From Natronococcus sp. A-GB1 (lineage in GTDB: Archaea; Halobacteriota; Halobacteria; Halobacteriales; Natrialbaceae), in the NCBI RefSeq assembly GCF_029688845.1, contig NZ_JARUKW010000010.1, positions 62,001 to 126,000 on the forward strand: a DNA stretch of 64,000 nt. Direction: 5' to 3'. This document shows, in pieces, positions 56,880 through 64,000 of this stretch. The first letter of the stretch is position 1, and each line of letters opens with the position of its first letter. The notes beneath the pieces are model-generated. The model was not told where the DNA came from. It did no database searches and saw only the letters and a list, made by a program, of their open reading frames with translations. Both the position numbers and the translations under genes were made by a program.

Positions 56880-57641
56880 CTACACCTTGTACTTGTTCAG
56901 CTCGATAACGTTCGCGGTGCGACGGAGCTGCTCGACGAACTCGTTTTCTTCCCAGTCGTCGTCGATGCGGGCCGTCGGCGCCGAGATACTGATCGCGCCG
57001 ATGACCTCGGAGTCGAACCGGATCGGCGCGGCGATACAGCGCAGCCCCTCAAGGCGCTCCTCGTCGTCGACGGCGAACCCTCGTTCCCGGGTTCGCTCGA
57101 GCGCGTCGTAGAGTTCGTCCCGGCTCGTGATCGTCTTCGGCGTGACCGACGGGAGGCCGTGACGGTCGATGATCTCCTCGACCCGCTGGTCGGGGAGATG
57201 CGAGAGGATCGCCTTGCCGAACGCCGAGCTGTGCATGGGGTGACGACAGCCGACGTAGGTGTCGAGGTCGACGGCCCGCTCGCCCTTCGCGCGACAGAGA
57301 TAGACCCCCTCACCGCCCTCCTCGACGACGAAGTGGACCAGCTCACCGGACTCCTCGGCCAGCGCCTCGACCTGCGGCTCGGCGACCCTGTAAACGTCCA
57401 TCTCGCTGCGGAGCTGGCCGCCGATATCCAGAAAGCGCAGACTCAGCTCGTAGGTGTTTCCGTTCTTGACGACGAACCCGTGCTCCTCGAGCGTGCTGAG
57501 ATGGTTGTGGATCGCGCTCTTGCCCATGCTCAGCTCGTCCGCGAGCGTCGTGATCCGCGCACCCCCGCGGCGATTGAGCTCCTCGATGAGCGTCAGCGAC
57601 TTCTCGGTCGTCCGGACGGGATGTTTGGCCCGTTTTTCCAT
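56880..57641 (-). CDS. IclR-family transcriptional regulator (2)
   Basis: The 253-residue protein has a winged helix (TEKSLTLIEELNRRGGARIT, LSMGKSAIHNHLSTLEEHGF) and an IclR effector domain (LDTYVGCRHPMHSSAFGKAI LSHLPDQRVEEII, IGAISISAPTARI). Homologous to IclR-1 at 41149 but clearly distinct. It converges with the 2-hydroxyacid oxidase gene and lies upstream of malate synthase on the same strand. It is a reasonable regulator of both, in line with the family's link to glyoxylate metabolism. Confidence 0.93.
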   Translation of the reverse strand: MEKRAKHPVRTTEKSLTLIEELNRRGGARITTLADELSMGKSAIHNHLSTLEEHGFVVKNGNTYELSLRFLDIGGQLRSEMDVYRVAEPQVEALAEESGELVHFVVEEGGEGVYLCRAKGERAVDLDTYVGCRHPMHSSAFGKAILSHLPDQRVEEIIDRHGLPSVTPKTITSRDELYDALERTRERGFAVDDEERLEGLRCIAAPIRFDSEVIGAISISAPTARIDDDWEENEFVEQLRRTANVIELNKYKV

Positions 57642-58183
57642 ACGCGAAACCAGTCGGTGGACGCCAATAAAGGTTAGTCTCTTATAGAGAACGTCGTAAT
57701 CAGCCCATTCCGGGCGGAAAATCGACGAATATAGTCATCAGCCGAAACCGCGAGCTTCGGCAGAAGTCGGCGTAAGCGGCATCTGAGCTGCGAAAGCGTC
57801 CCCTTGTACTGCACGCGGGAGCTGGGGATCGAGCGGGAGATGAATTCTCACATGGAGAACAGACCACTCGTCGGTAGTCGAGACCGGCCGTCCGTTCGTC
57901 CGTCCTCTCGAGCCGTGATCGACGCCCCGAAGTGGAGGAACTTCCCGTCCGCGGGCGTGGGTTAGTGCTACGGGTATCGCCCGTCGAGCGATGCCGTCGG
58001 ACGCTCGACGCTCGCTGCCACCATCGCCCGCGGGCACGAACTACGGACGCCGTCGGCCGTGCCGAGAGCGCTCGCCACCGCAGAGGGAGCCGGGACGAGC
58101 CGACAGGGTGGGAGTAGGGATCTGTCTCCTCGAGCACGAGCATCAAAAAAACGAGACGATTCGTCCGAGGTACCGAACCCCGA
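57642..58183. other. 542-bp intergenic region; IclR promoter with a small palindrome
   Basis: No gene supported; open frames are Arg/Ser-rich. TCTCT-TAT-AGAGA at 57678-57690 is an inverted repeat about 40-50 bp upstream of the IclR-2 start, near TATA-like CTTTATTGG on the minus strand, and may be an IclR operator. The right end contains the malate synthase terminator (58145-58151). Confidence 0.5.
58145..58151 (-). terminator. Oligo-T terminator after malate synthase
   Basis: Seven A on the plus strand (T on the transcribed-gene sense strand) lie 33 bp past the aceB stop, the usual signal for archaeal termination. Confidence 0.55.
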
Positions 58184-59494
58184 CTATCCGACGACGACCG
58201 CGCGCTCGACGAGGTCCTCCCCGTAGAGCTCCTCGAGGTCCTCGTGCTGGTCCGGACGGTTCTCGTAGACGTCCTGGAACAGCGTGATCGGCGTCTGGGC
58301 CGCCTGATAGGTCGCCTCGTCCCACATGCGGTCGTTGCTGACCTCGACCTCGACGCCGTCGATGACGAGCGTCCCCGATCGCTCCATCGCGATGGCGCCC
58401 TTGCCGGCCTCCTTGGCCGCCTCGAACTCCTCCATCGAGTCGACGATGTCGTCCAGGCTCGGGATGTAGGAGGTCATGTCGAGCAGCTCCTGGGAGAGCT
58501 CCTCGCCGTCGAGCTCGAGTTCGTCGCCGCCGACGCGGAGCGTGTACTGGTCGTCGCCCGTCTCCTCGAGTTCGACCTCGTTACCGCTGTAGACGTGGCG
58601 TCCGTCCTCCTCGTCGAGCTCGATCGTGCGATCGTTGACCTCGAGCTGCCAGCTGCCGTTCTTCGGCGGGAGCGGCGACTTGTTGGCCTCGACGACCTGG
58701 CCGGGGGTGAGCGACCAGATGCCGAGCATCCCCTTGGCCTGGTTGTCGGTCATGCGCTCGCGGTAGCCCTCAACGTCGCGGATGTCGTCGTAGGGACCGT
58801 CGACCGCGATCAGGCCGGCCGCGCTCGCGCCACGGGAGGTGTTGTGTCGCAGCTCCGGCCACGGCGGGAGCTCGCCGGTCGGCGTGATCGCGCGCATGCT
58901 CTTCGTGTAGTCGACCTCGCCGTCGACAAGCATGAACAGGCGCTCGAGGTTGTTCGACGGCTTGCCCATCTCCTCGCGGAGGTCGCCCATCGCCAGCTCG
59001 GACTCGCCGCTCTCGACGATGACCGACATGGCCAGGCTCCCCTCCCCGAGATCGTACTCGTTCTCGACGATGGTGAGGAACTCGTCGGCCTTCTTCCAGT
59101 CGTCAATGTCGCCGACCTCCGGAATCACGAAGCCGTCGAGGTGCTCGATGGCGCCGTTTTCGGGGTCGGCCAGCTTCATGATCTGCTGGAGGCCCTGATA
59201 TCGCGTTCCGGGGCTCTCGCGGTGCCAGACGACGCGGGGGTGGATCTCGCCGGGGAAGTCGGCGCCGTGCTCCGAGATCACGTCGATCATGTTGTCGACG
59301 CCCTCGGGTCGCATCGACGGCGCGGTCGCGTCCTCGTTGTCCGGCACCCAGACGTCGGGTGCCTGCATGCCGCGAAGCTGGACGGCACTCTGGAGCATCT
59401 TCGCGGAGTCGTCCTCTCCTTCGACGGCAGTCGGGGTAGTAAAGAACGTTCGCACGAACTTCCGGTCGTGAAGACGGTCGGTATGCGTACTCAT
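58184..59494 (-). CDS. aceB: Malate synthase, haloarchaeal type H
   Basis: The 436-residue protein matches the short haloarchaeal malate synthase described in Haloferax volcanii (about 433 residues): RKFVRTFFTTPTAVEGEDDS AKMLQSAVQLRGMQAPDVWV, PDNEDATAPSMRPEGVDN, IVESGESELAMGDLREEMGK, and LRHNTSRGASAAGLIAVDGP. It condenses glyoxylate and acetyl-CoA to malate. It differs from bacterial A and G types and has a citrate-lyase-like barrel. A TATA box (TTTTAATATTAG, about 59519-59530, minus) places the start at ATG 59494. Neighbours supply glyoxylate (GlcDF-type oxidase) and use malate (malic enzyme). Confidence 0.94.
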   Translation of the reverse strand: MSTHTDRLHDRKFVRTFFTTPTAVEGEDDSAKMLQSAVQLRGMQAPDVWVPDNEDATAPSMRPEGVDNMIDVISEHGADFPGEIHPRVVWHRESPGTRYQGLQQIMKLADPENGAIEHLDGFVIPEVGDIDDWKKADEFLTIVENEYDLGEGSLAMSVIVESGESELAMGDLREEMGKPSNNLERLFMLVDGEVDYTKSMRAITPTGELPPWPELRHNTSRGASAAGLIAVDGPYDDIRDVEGYRERMTDNQAKGMLGIWSLTPGQVVEANKSPLPPKNGSWQLEVNDRTIELDEEDGRHVYSGNEVELEETGDDQYTLRVGGDELELDGEELSQELLDMTSYIPSLDDIVDSMEEFEAAKEAGKGAIAMERSGTLVIDGVEVEVSNDRMWDEATYQAAQTPITLFQDVYENRPDQHEDLEELYGEDLVERAVVVG

Positions 59495-60160
59495 GAATCC
59501 ATCTGGCTCTATTGCGTTCTAATATTAAAATCGTTTGGTACCGCCTCGCGGCCAAGACGACCGACTGCGGCGCGAACGCGCCATCTCCGGTATCCAACGG
59601 AGCGTTCGTGCGACGGTTCGGTACAGCACTGGAGATCGGGAAACCGGATCGACGGCGAAGCGACGGCCGCGGACGCGCTCGAGTGCCGCGGCTGCGACGA
59701 CGACCTCGCGTCCGAACGGCTGGTTCGCCCGGCCCCCATGATGATACTGTTTGACAAGTGTTCCTATAGAAAACAGTCGCTTGCCGACCCATCGAACCGA
59801 CCGACGGCGCGGCAGCTAGACTCGATTTGTTGGCTGAGCGACCGGTTGCTCGGTGGTTCTACCTCGTTCTGAGATAGAAAACGCAGATTGGATCTACTTC
59901 TTTTACCATTCAATAGCTACGAGAGGATATCGGTATATTTACAGCAGTATTCTTGTAATCTCCTCCGGTTCCGACCCTACCAGCGCCGAATATTCTGAAA
60001 TAGAGAACTCGATCGACCGAACTGTACTGGTTTGTCATTCCGGTCCGGCCGATTGCCGTTCGGTTCGTCGGCATTGTCGATTCGCGGAGACGAGTTCCAG
60101 CGAAAAGAAGGGAACATCGGTCGTACAGCCGCTCCGTCGCGGCGAGTGTGTGCTGATCCG
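59495..60160. other. 666-bp region between aceB and a VOC gene, AT-rich, no gene recognised
   Basis: It contains the aceB promoter at 59519-59530 and an unusually AT-rich stretch at 59870-60000 (for example GATAGAAAACGCAG, TCGGTATATTTACAGC, CGAATATTCTGAAATAG). Open frames of up to 230 codons are low in acidic residues and look like shadows. A degraded gene or unseen regulatory RNA cannot be excluded. Confidence 0.45.
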
Positions 60161-60529
60161 TTAGTCGAGCGATTCGACGAGCTCGACCTTCCGTCCGTCC
60201 GGGTCGTAGACGAACGCCGTTCGAGCGCCCGCTTCGGGCTGGTCTCCGGGCTCCTTCTCGACGCCGTAGTGGTCGATCTCGTCGAACACGCTGTCGACGT
60301 CGTCGACGCCGATTGCGAGGTGGTCCCACGACGACCCCTCTTCGAAGCTCTCCTCACCATCAGTGTCCGATAGCTGGAGTTCGACGCCATTCTCGTCGGC
60401 GATGTACCGGTTCTGGGTCTCGCCGTCGGGCGTCTCGAACTCCCAGCTCTCCTCGAACCCGAACTGCTCGTAGAATGCGATCGTCTCGTCGGCGTCAGCG
60501 ACGTTGATGTTGATATGGATGAGCTCCAT
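60161..60529 (-). CDS. VOC/lactoylglutathione lyase-like protein
   Basis: The 122-residue VOC protein begins MELIHININVADADETIAFY, with EQFGFEESWEFETPDGETQN, WDHLAIGVDDVDSVFDEIDH and FVYDPDGRKVELVES. Metal ligand candidates are His5, Glu in the first half, His of WDHLAI and Glu of KVELVE, the typical glyoxalase-I set (H-E-H-E). ATG 60529 is internal to a longer open frame that lacks similarity upstream. It is divergent from the dehydrogenase gene at 60678. Confidence 0.88.
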   Translation of the reverse strand: MELIHININVADADETIAFYEQFGFEESWEFETPDGETQNRYIADENGVELQLSDTDGEESFEEGSSWDHLAIGVDDVDSVFDEIDHYGVEKEPGDQPEAGARTAFVYDPDGRKVELVESLD

Positions 60530-60677
60530 ACCGTTTTCCCGGTCGACCACGGTATTAAAATCACTGGATACGACGACCGTATCGCGCGCTTGCAGGAAAA
60601 CGGAGGCACTCGTCGGGTGGACGGGGAATCCTTGACCCTTTCCGAGTCTTTTTGATGGTCGAGCGGTATCGGTTCCC

Positions 60678-61733
60678 ATGGCATACGAGATAGCGAGTAT
60701 TCCAGGTGACGGTATCGGTCCCGAGGTCGTTGACGCGGCCCGACCGGTGTTCGAGGACGTCGCCGAACAACACGGGTTCGAACTCTCACTAACGCGGTAC
60801 GACTGGGGAACCGAGCGCCATCTCGAGAAGGGGGCGATGATGCCCGAGGACGGCCTCGAGGAACTCGAGGGGTACGACGCAATTTTGCTGGGGGCGGTCG
60901 GTCACCCCGACGTCCCGGACCACGTCACGCTGAACAACCTCCTCCTCCCGATCCGCAAGGGGTTCGATCAGTCCATCTGCAAGCGTCCCGCGATCCTCTT
61001 CGACGGCGTCGAGAGCCCGCTCGAGGGGTACGACGGCGGCGACATCGAGTTCGTCGTCTACCGGGAGAACACGGAGGGCGAGTACGCCAACATGGGCGGC
61101 CAAGAACACCCCGGCCACGACCACGAGGTCGCGATCCAGAGCGCGGTCTTCACCCGAACCGGAACGGAGCGCATCGTTCGGGCCGCCTTCGACGCGGCGA
61201 CCGAGCGGGAGGGCCACCTGACGAGCATTACGAAGTCCAACGCCCAGGCCCACAGCATGGTCTTCTGGGACCAGATCGTCGAGGAGGTAAGCGAGGAGTA
61301 CCCCGACGTTACCGTCGAGCGCCTGCTCGTCGACGCGGCGAGCATGGACTTCATCCGCCGTCCCGAGGAGTTCGACGTCGTCGTCGCCTCGAACCTCTTC
61401 GGCGACATCCTGACGGACATCGGCGCGATCATCACGGGAAGTATGGGGCTTGCGCCCTCGGCCAACATCGACCCCTCGAGGACGTACCCGTCGATGTTCG
61501 AGCCCGTCCACGGCAGCGCTCCCGACATCGTCGGCGACGGCGTCGCGAACCCGCTGGCGACGATGCTCTCTGGTGCGATGATGGTCGATCACCTCGGCGA
61601 AGAGGAGGCCAGCGATGCCCTCTGGGACGCCGTCACCGACCAGCTCGCCGACGCGGACGCCCCGCGAACGCCCGACCTGGGCGGCTCGAGCGGGACCGAG
61701 GACGTGGTCGAGGACCTCCGGAGCCGTCTCTAA
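60678..61733 (+). CDS. Isopropylmalate/tartrate/D-malate dehydrogenase family protein
   Basis: The 351-residue beta-decarboxylating dehydrogenase has ASIPGDGIGPEVVDAARPVF, AILLGAVGHPDVPDHVTLNN, VVYRENTEGEYANMGGQEHP and the metal/substrate block FDVVVASNLFGDILTDIGAI. YDWGTERHLEKGAMMPEDGL and the DVPDHVTLNNLLLPIRKGFD spacing favour the tartrate/D-malate dehydrogenase branch over LeuB. It would oxidise D-malate, tartrate or a related hydroxyacid with NAD+. It is divergent from the VOC gene and fits the neighbouring organic-acid genes. Confidence 0.9.
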   Translation: MAYEIASIPGDGIGPEVVDAARPVFEDVAEQHGFELSLTRYDWGTERHLEKGAMMPEDGLEELEGYDAILLGAVGHPDVPDHVTLNNLLLPIRKGFDQSICKRPAILFDGVESPLEGYDGGDIEFVVYRENTEGEYANMGGQEHPGHDHEVAIQSAVFTRTGTERIVRAAFDAATEREGHLTSITKSNAQAHSMVFWDQIVEEVSEEYPDVTVERLLVDAASMDFIRRPEEFDVVVASNLFGDILTDIGAIITGSMGLAPSANIDPSRTYPSMFEPVHGSAPDIVGDGVANPLATMLSGAMMVDHLGEEEASDALWDAVTDQLADADAPRTPDLGGSSGTEDVVEDLRSRL

Positions 61734-61783
61734 CGGATCACTCGTCGTCACGACCGCCGCAAAAACAGCAACTTTTGTCAGCG

Positions 61784-62209
61784 CTACTCGTTGAGCCAGA
61801 GGTCCAGACCCGTCGTCTCGTCGAAGTTCCGGACGAGGGGCTCCTCGAACGCGCGGAGGTGGACCTCGCCGGCGAAGACGGTCCCGCCCTCGAGGTGGCC
61901 CGCGAGGGTCTCGCCGTCTCGCCGGGAGAGGACGGCGTGGGTGTGAGCGAACACGTCGCCGTCGAGTTTCGCGATGTTCCCGACGCAGGCGGCGACCTCG
62001 AGCGGTTCGTCGAAGGAGACCGACTGGTACTCCTCTTTGTCCTGGTCGTAGAACCAGATCTCGGCGTCCTGTACCGCACCCATCGCGTTGAACCAGCCCG
62101 CCTCGATCGCCTCCTCCCGGGCGAGGCTCTCGATCTCGTCGCGCCAGTCCTGTCCGGTCTCGAGTCGCGCGAGGAACTCCCGCGTCGCCTCCACTTCCTG
62201 GTACTCCAT
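61784..62209 (-). CDS. PPC (DUF296) domain protein
   Basis: The 141-residue protein has the PPC fold: ATREFLARLETGQDWRDEIE SLAREEAIEAGWFNAMGAVQ, then VAACVGNIAKLDGDVFAHTH AVLSRRDGETLAGHL, ending VRNFDETTGLDLWLNE. The metal-site HxH (FAHTHAVL) and the GHL motif are present. Archaeal PPC proteins are trimeric and possibly bind DNA or nucleotides; role unknown. Start at ATG 62209; converges with the dehydrogenase at 60678. Confidence 0.9.
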   Translation of the reverse strand: MEYQEVEATREFLARLETGQDWRDEIESLAREEAIEAGWFNAMGAVQDAEIWFYDQDKEEYQSVSFDEPLEVAACVGNIAKLDGDVFAHTHAVLSRRDGETLAGHLEGGTVFAGEVHLRAFEEPLVRNFDETTGLDLWLNE

Positions 62210-62344
62210 ACCGCAACACGCGCAACGTTGCTCAAAAAAGATTGTGGTGGCGGCGACGCGAGCGTCGCGTCCTGGGATCCGTGCCAACTGTATTCATACT
62301 CTCGAGGCGCTGAATAATACGCAACATTCAATTCCCCTCCACGG

Positions 62345-62350
62345 AAGGAG
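62345..62350 (+). promoter_or_regulatory. Shine-Dalgarno site of the D-2-hydroxyacid dehydrogenase gene
   Basis: AAGGAG ends 6 bp before ATG 62357. Like the GvpH-like gene, this gene has an SD while most neighbours look leaderless. Confidence 0.6.
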
Positions 62351-62356
62351 TAGCGT

Positions 62357-63295
62357 ATGACCGAGCGCCACGAGCTCGAGCAGCTGTACGTCCACGAATC
62401 GGTCGAAAACGTGATTCCGCCGGAAGCGTTCGTCGAGGCGTTCGACGAGCTCCCGATTCCGGCCGAACTGGTCGGCGACGGCCGCGAGTACGGCCCGACG
62501 GACGCGGTGGCGACCTACGTCCCGCGACCGGAGTACCTGGACGCGGGCTGGGTCCACTGCATTCGCGCCGGCTACGACGAGTTCGACACCGAGGAGTACG
62601 AACGTGAGGGAGTTCCCCTCACGAACAGTTCGGGGATCCACGGCTCGACGGTCAGCGAGGTTGCGCTCAACTGTATGCTCTCGCTGGCGCGGCTGGGCCA
62701 TCGCTACCGCGACCACCAGAACGACCGCGAGTGGTGGGAGCCGCCGTACGACCGACCGTTCACCCTCGAGAACGAGCGCGTCTGCGTCATTGGCCTCGGC
62801 ACGATCGGCGAGGCGACCGCGACCCGCTGTGACGCACTCGGCATGGACGTCGTCGGCGTTCGTCGCTCCGACGAGCCGGTGCCCGGCGTCTCCGAGATCT
62901 TCTCACCCGATCGGCTCCACGACGCGATCGAGGACGCCAGGTTCGTCGTCCTCACCGTCCCGCACACGCCGGCTACCGACGACATGCTGAGCGATGCGGA
63001 GTTCGAGACGATGCGCGAGGACGCTTACGTGATCAACGTCGCCCGCGGGCCCGTCGTCGACGAGGACGCGCTCGTCGAAGCCCTCGAGGCCGATAAGATC
63101 GCCGGCGCCGGACTCGACGTCTTCGAGACCGAACCGCTCCCCGAGGAGTCGCCGCTGTGGGGCTTCGACGACGTGATCGTCTTCCCGCACAAGGGGTCGG
63201 CGACGAATCGGTATCACCTCGACATCGCCGAACTCGTCGCGGAGAACGTCGAGCGCTACCAGTCGGACGAGGAGCTGAAAAACCGCGTCGCCTGA
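62357..63295 (+). CDS. D-2-hydroxyacid dehydrogenase (glyoxylate/hydroxypyruvate reductase-like)
   Basis: The 312-residue NAD(P)-dependent dehydrogenase has the Rossmann motif VCVIGLGTIGEATATRCDAL (GxGxxG) and the catalytic triad Arg in INVARGPVVDEDAL, Glu in DVFETEPLPEESPLW and His in VFPHKGSATNRYHLD. It reduces a 2-oxoacid such as glyoxylate, hydroxypyruvate or pyruvate. It would be the reductive counterpart to the 2-hydroxyacid oxidase at 53907. Converges with the malic enzyme gene. Confidence 0.92.
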   Translation: MTERHELEQLYVHESVENVIPPEAFVEAFDELPIPAELVGDGREYGPTDAVATYVPRPEYLDAGWVHCIRAGYDEFDTEEYEREGVPLTNSSGIHGSTVSEVALNCMLSLARLGHRYRDHQNDREWWEPPYDRPFTLENERVCVIGLGTIGEATATRCDALGMDVVGVRRSDEPVPGVSEIFSPDRLHDAIEDARFVVLTVPHTPATDDMLSDAEFETMREDAYVINVARGPVVDEDALVEALEADKIAGAGLDVFETEPLPEESPLWGFDDVIVFPHKGSATNRYHLDIAELVAENVERYQSDEELKNRVA

Positions 63296-63307
63296 GACCC
63301 GGGTCGC

Positions 63308-64000
63308 TCAGTTCTCCGTTCGCTGTGCGTCGACGACTGCGACGGCCGCGAGGTTGACGATATCCTTGACCTCGTCGCCTCGCTGCAGCACGTGAACAGG
63401 TTTGTCCATTCCCGCGAGCATCGGCCCGGTCGCCTCGGCGCCGCCCAGCCGCTGGAGCAGCTTGTAGCCGATGTTGCCCGACTCGAGGTTCGGGAAGACG
63501 AGCACGTTCGCGGGCTCCTCGAGTTCCGAGAACTCGTAGGTGCCGTTGAGGATCTCCTCGACGACGGCGGTGTCGGCCTGCATCTCGCCGTCAATAGGGA
63601 AGTCGACGTTCGGGTCGGCCTGCAGCCGCTGGGCGGCCTCACGGGAGGGACGGGTGCGCTCGTTGTCGACGCTGCCGAAGTTCGAGTACGACAGCATCGC
63701 CGCGCGCGGCTCGACGTCGAATCGGCGGGCGACGTCGGCCGTGTGTCGAGTGACCTCCTCGAGGACGTCGGCGTCGGGATCCTGGTTGACCGTCGCGTCG
63801 GCGATGAAGACGACGCGGCTCTTGAACGCCAGCATGTAGACGCCGGCGGCGTAGTCGGCGTCGTCGCCGGTGCCGATCACCTCGAGGGGCGGGCGCAGCG
63901 CGGAGGGGTAGTGGTGGGTCAGCCCCGTCAGCATGGCGTCGGCGTCGCCGACGTCGACCATCACGCTGCCGAGGTAGTTCGGGTCGCTCCGGACGAGTTC
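63308..64000 (-). CDS. C-terminal part of NADP-dependent malic enzyme with phosphotransacetylase-like domain (partial)
   Basis: The frame is open to the window's right edge (ELVRSDPNYLGSVMVDVGDA), so the gene starts outside. The visible 230 residues match the PTA-like regulatory domain of MaeB-type malic enzymes: THHYPSALRPPLEVIGTGDD, FIADATVNQDPDADVLEEVT, AMLSYSNFGSVDNERTRPSR and ANVLVFPNLESGNIGYKLLQ. MaeB decarboxylates malate to pyruvate, making NADPH. A true phosphate acetyltransferase is less likely in haloarchaea but cannot be excluded without the N-terminal half. Confidence 0.88.
   Translation of the reverse strand, partial: ELVRSDPNYLGSVMVDVGDADAMLTGLTHHYPSALRPPLEVIGTGDDADYAAGVYMLAFKSRVVFIADATVNQDPDADVLEEVTRHTADVARRFDVEPRAAMLSYSNFGSVDNERTRPSREAAQRLQADPNVDFPIDGEMQADTAVVEEILNGTYEFSELEEPANVLVFPNLESGNIGYKLLQRLGGAEATGPMLAGMDKPVHVLQRGDEVKDIVNLAAVAVVDAQRTEN

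Noticed and set aside
60678-61733. Calling the dehydrogenase LeuB (3-isopropylmalate dehydrogenase)
   Set aside because: No leu genes are adjacent, and several blocks resemble the tartrate/D-malate branch more closely, so I left the substrate open.
1-64000. tRNA, rRNA and CRISPR arrays
   Set aside because: I looked for tRNA T-arm patterns, rRNA-like conserved stretches and regularly spaced direct repeats and saw none; a covariance-model scan was not possible.

Overview
The window is chromosomal-type DNA from a halophilic archaeon (class Halobacteria, most likely a Natrialbales-type genus). The evidence is the high GC content, very acidic proteins, short leaderless TATA-type promoters, and lineage-typical families: a halophilic 2Fe-2S ferredoxin, HalOD1 and HTH-10 domains, a type-H malate synthase and an IS1341-type TnpB element. 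I found no rRNA, tRNA or CRISPR array.

Layout. 0-9.5 kb is mixed housekeeping and stress genes: a UspA-ferredoxin fusion, a frameshifted ferric-reductase-like membrane protein, a ClC channel, UspA, VOC and deaminase proteins, an SDR, an aminotransferase and a cupin. Near 3.56 kb two convergent genes, a RIC/ScdA iron-sulfur repair gene and a pyridoxamine-oxidase-type gene, are both cut at their 3' ends, as if one deletion had fused them. 9.2-13.5 kb carries two near-identical PadR regulators around a short-chain fatty acid transporter, then a HalOD1 protein. 13.6-25.9 kb holds an HpaI-type aldolase, an Rrf2-type regulator, a MATE pump, an ABC exporter pair, asparaginase, an HNH protein, M24 peptidase with MaoC hydratase, an Lrp regulator and a Tat lipoprotein.

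26.0-34.5 kb is a candidate TetR-controlled catabolic regulon. It includes TetR, a cytosine-deaminase-type amidohydrolase with a fumarylacetoacetase-family enzyme, a TatD-type hydrolase, an Asp-box repeat protein, DoxX and an FMN reductase. Two 20-bp palindromes of the same TTTAC-N6-GTAAA design sit directly against the TATA boxes of the two divergent promoter regions, 5.6 kb apart. A GvpH-like Hsp20 protein, a PRC-barrel-like protein and an acidic protein lie between them.

34.8-38.1 kb was probably a two-gene operon, a ComEC-like metallo-beta-lactamase followed by DUF3006. It is now split by a TnpB element that also carries a tiny divergent ribbon-helix-helix gene.

39.6-64 kb is a dense organic-acid and CoA-thioester region. 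It contains a thiolase-fold protein without the catalytic cysteine plus its DUF35 partner, IclR, an MFS carrier, two CaiB/BaiF CoA-transferases, a TPP-dependent lyase/synthase, a crotonase, UspA, a complete TctCBA tripartite transporter, a cupin, a fused GlcD-GlcF-type 2-hydroxyacid oxidase, a second IclR, malate synthase, a tartrate/D-malate dehydrogenase homologue, a D-2-hydroxyacid dehydrogenase and the end of a malic enzyme. Together these could import a hydroxy- or dicarboxylic acid, oxidise it to a 2-oxoacid such as glyoxylate, condense it with acetyl-CoA to malate and decarboxylate malate to pyruvate. The CoA-transferase/TPP/crotonase branch has no obvious known substrate and is the best candidate for an undescribed pathway.
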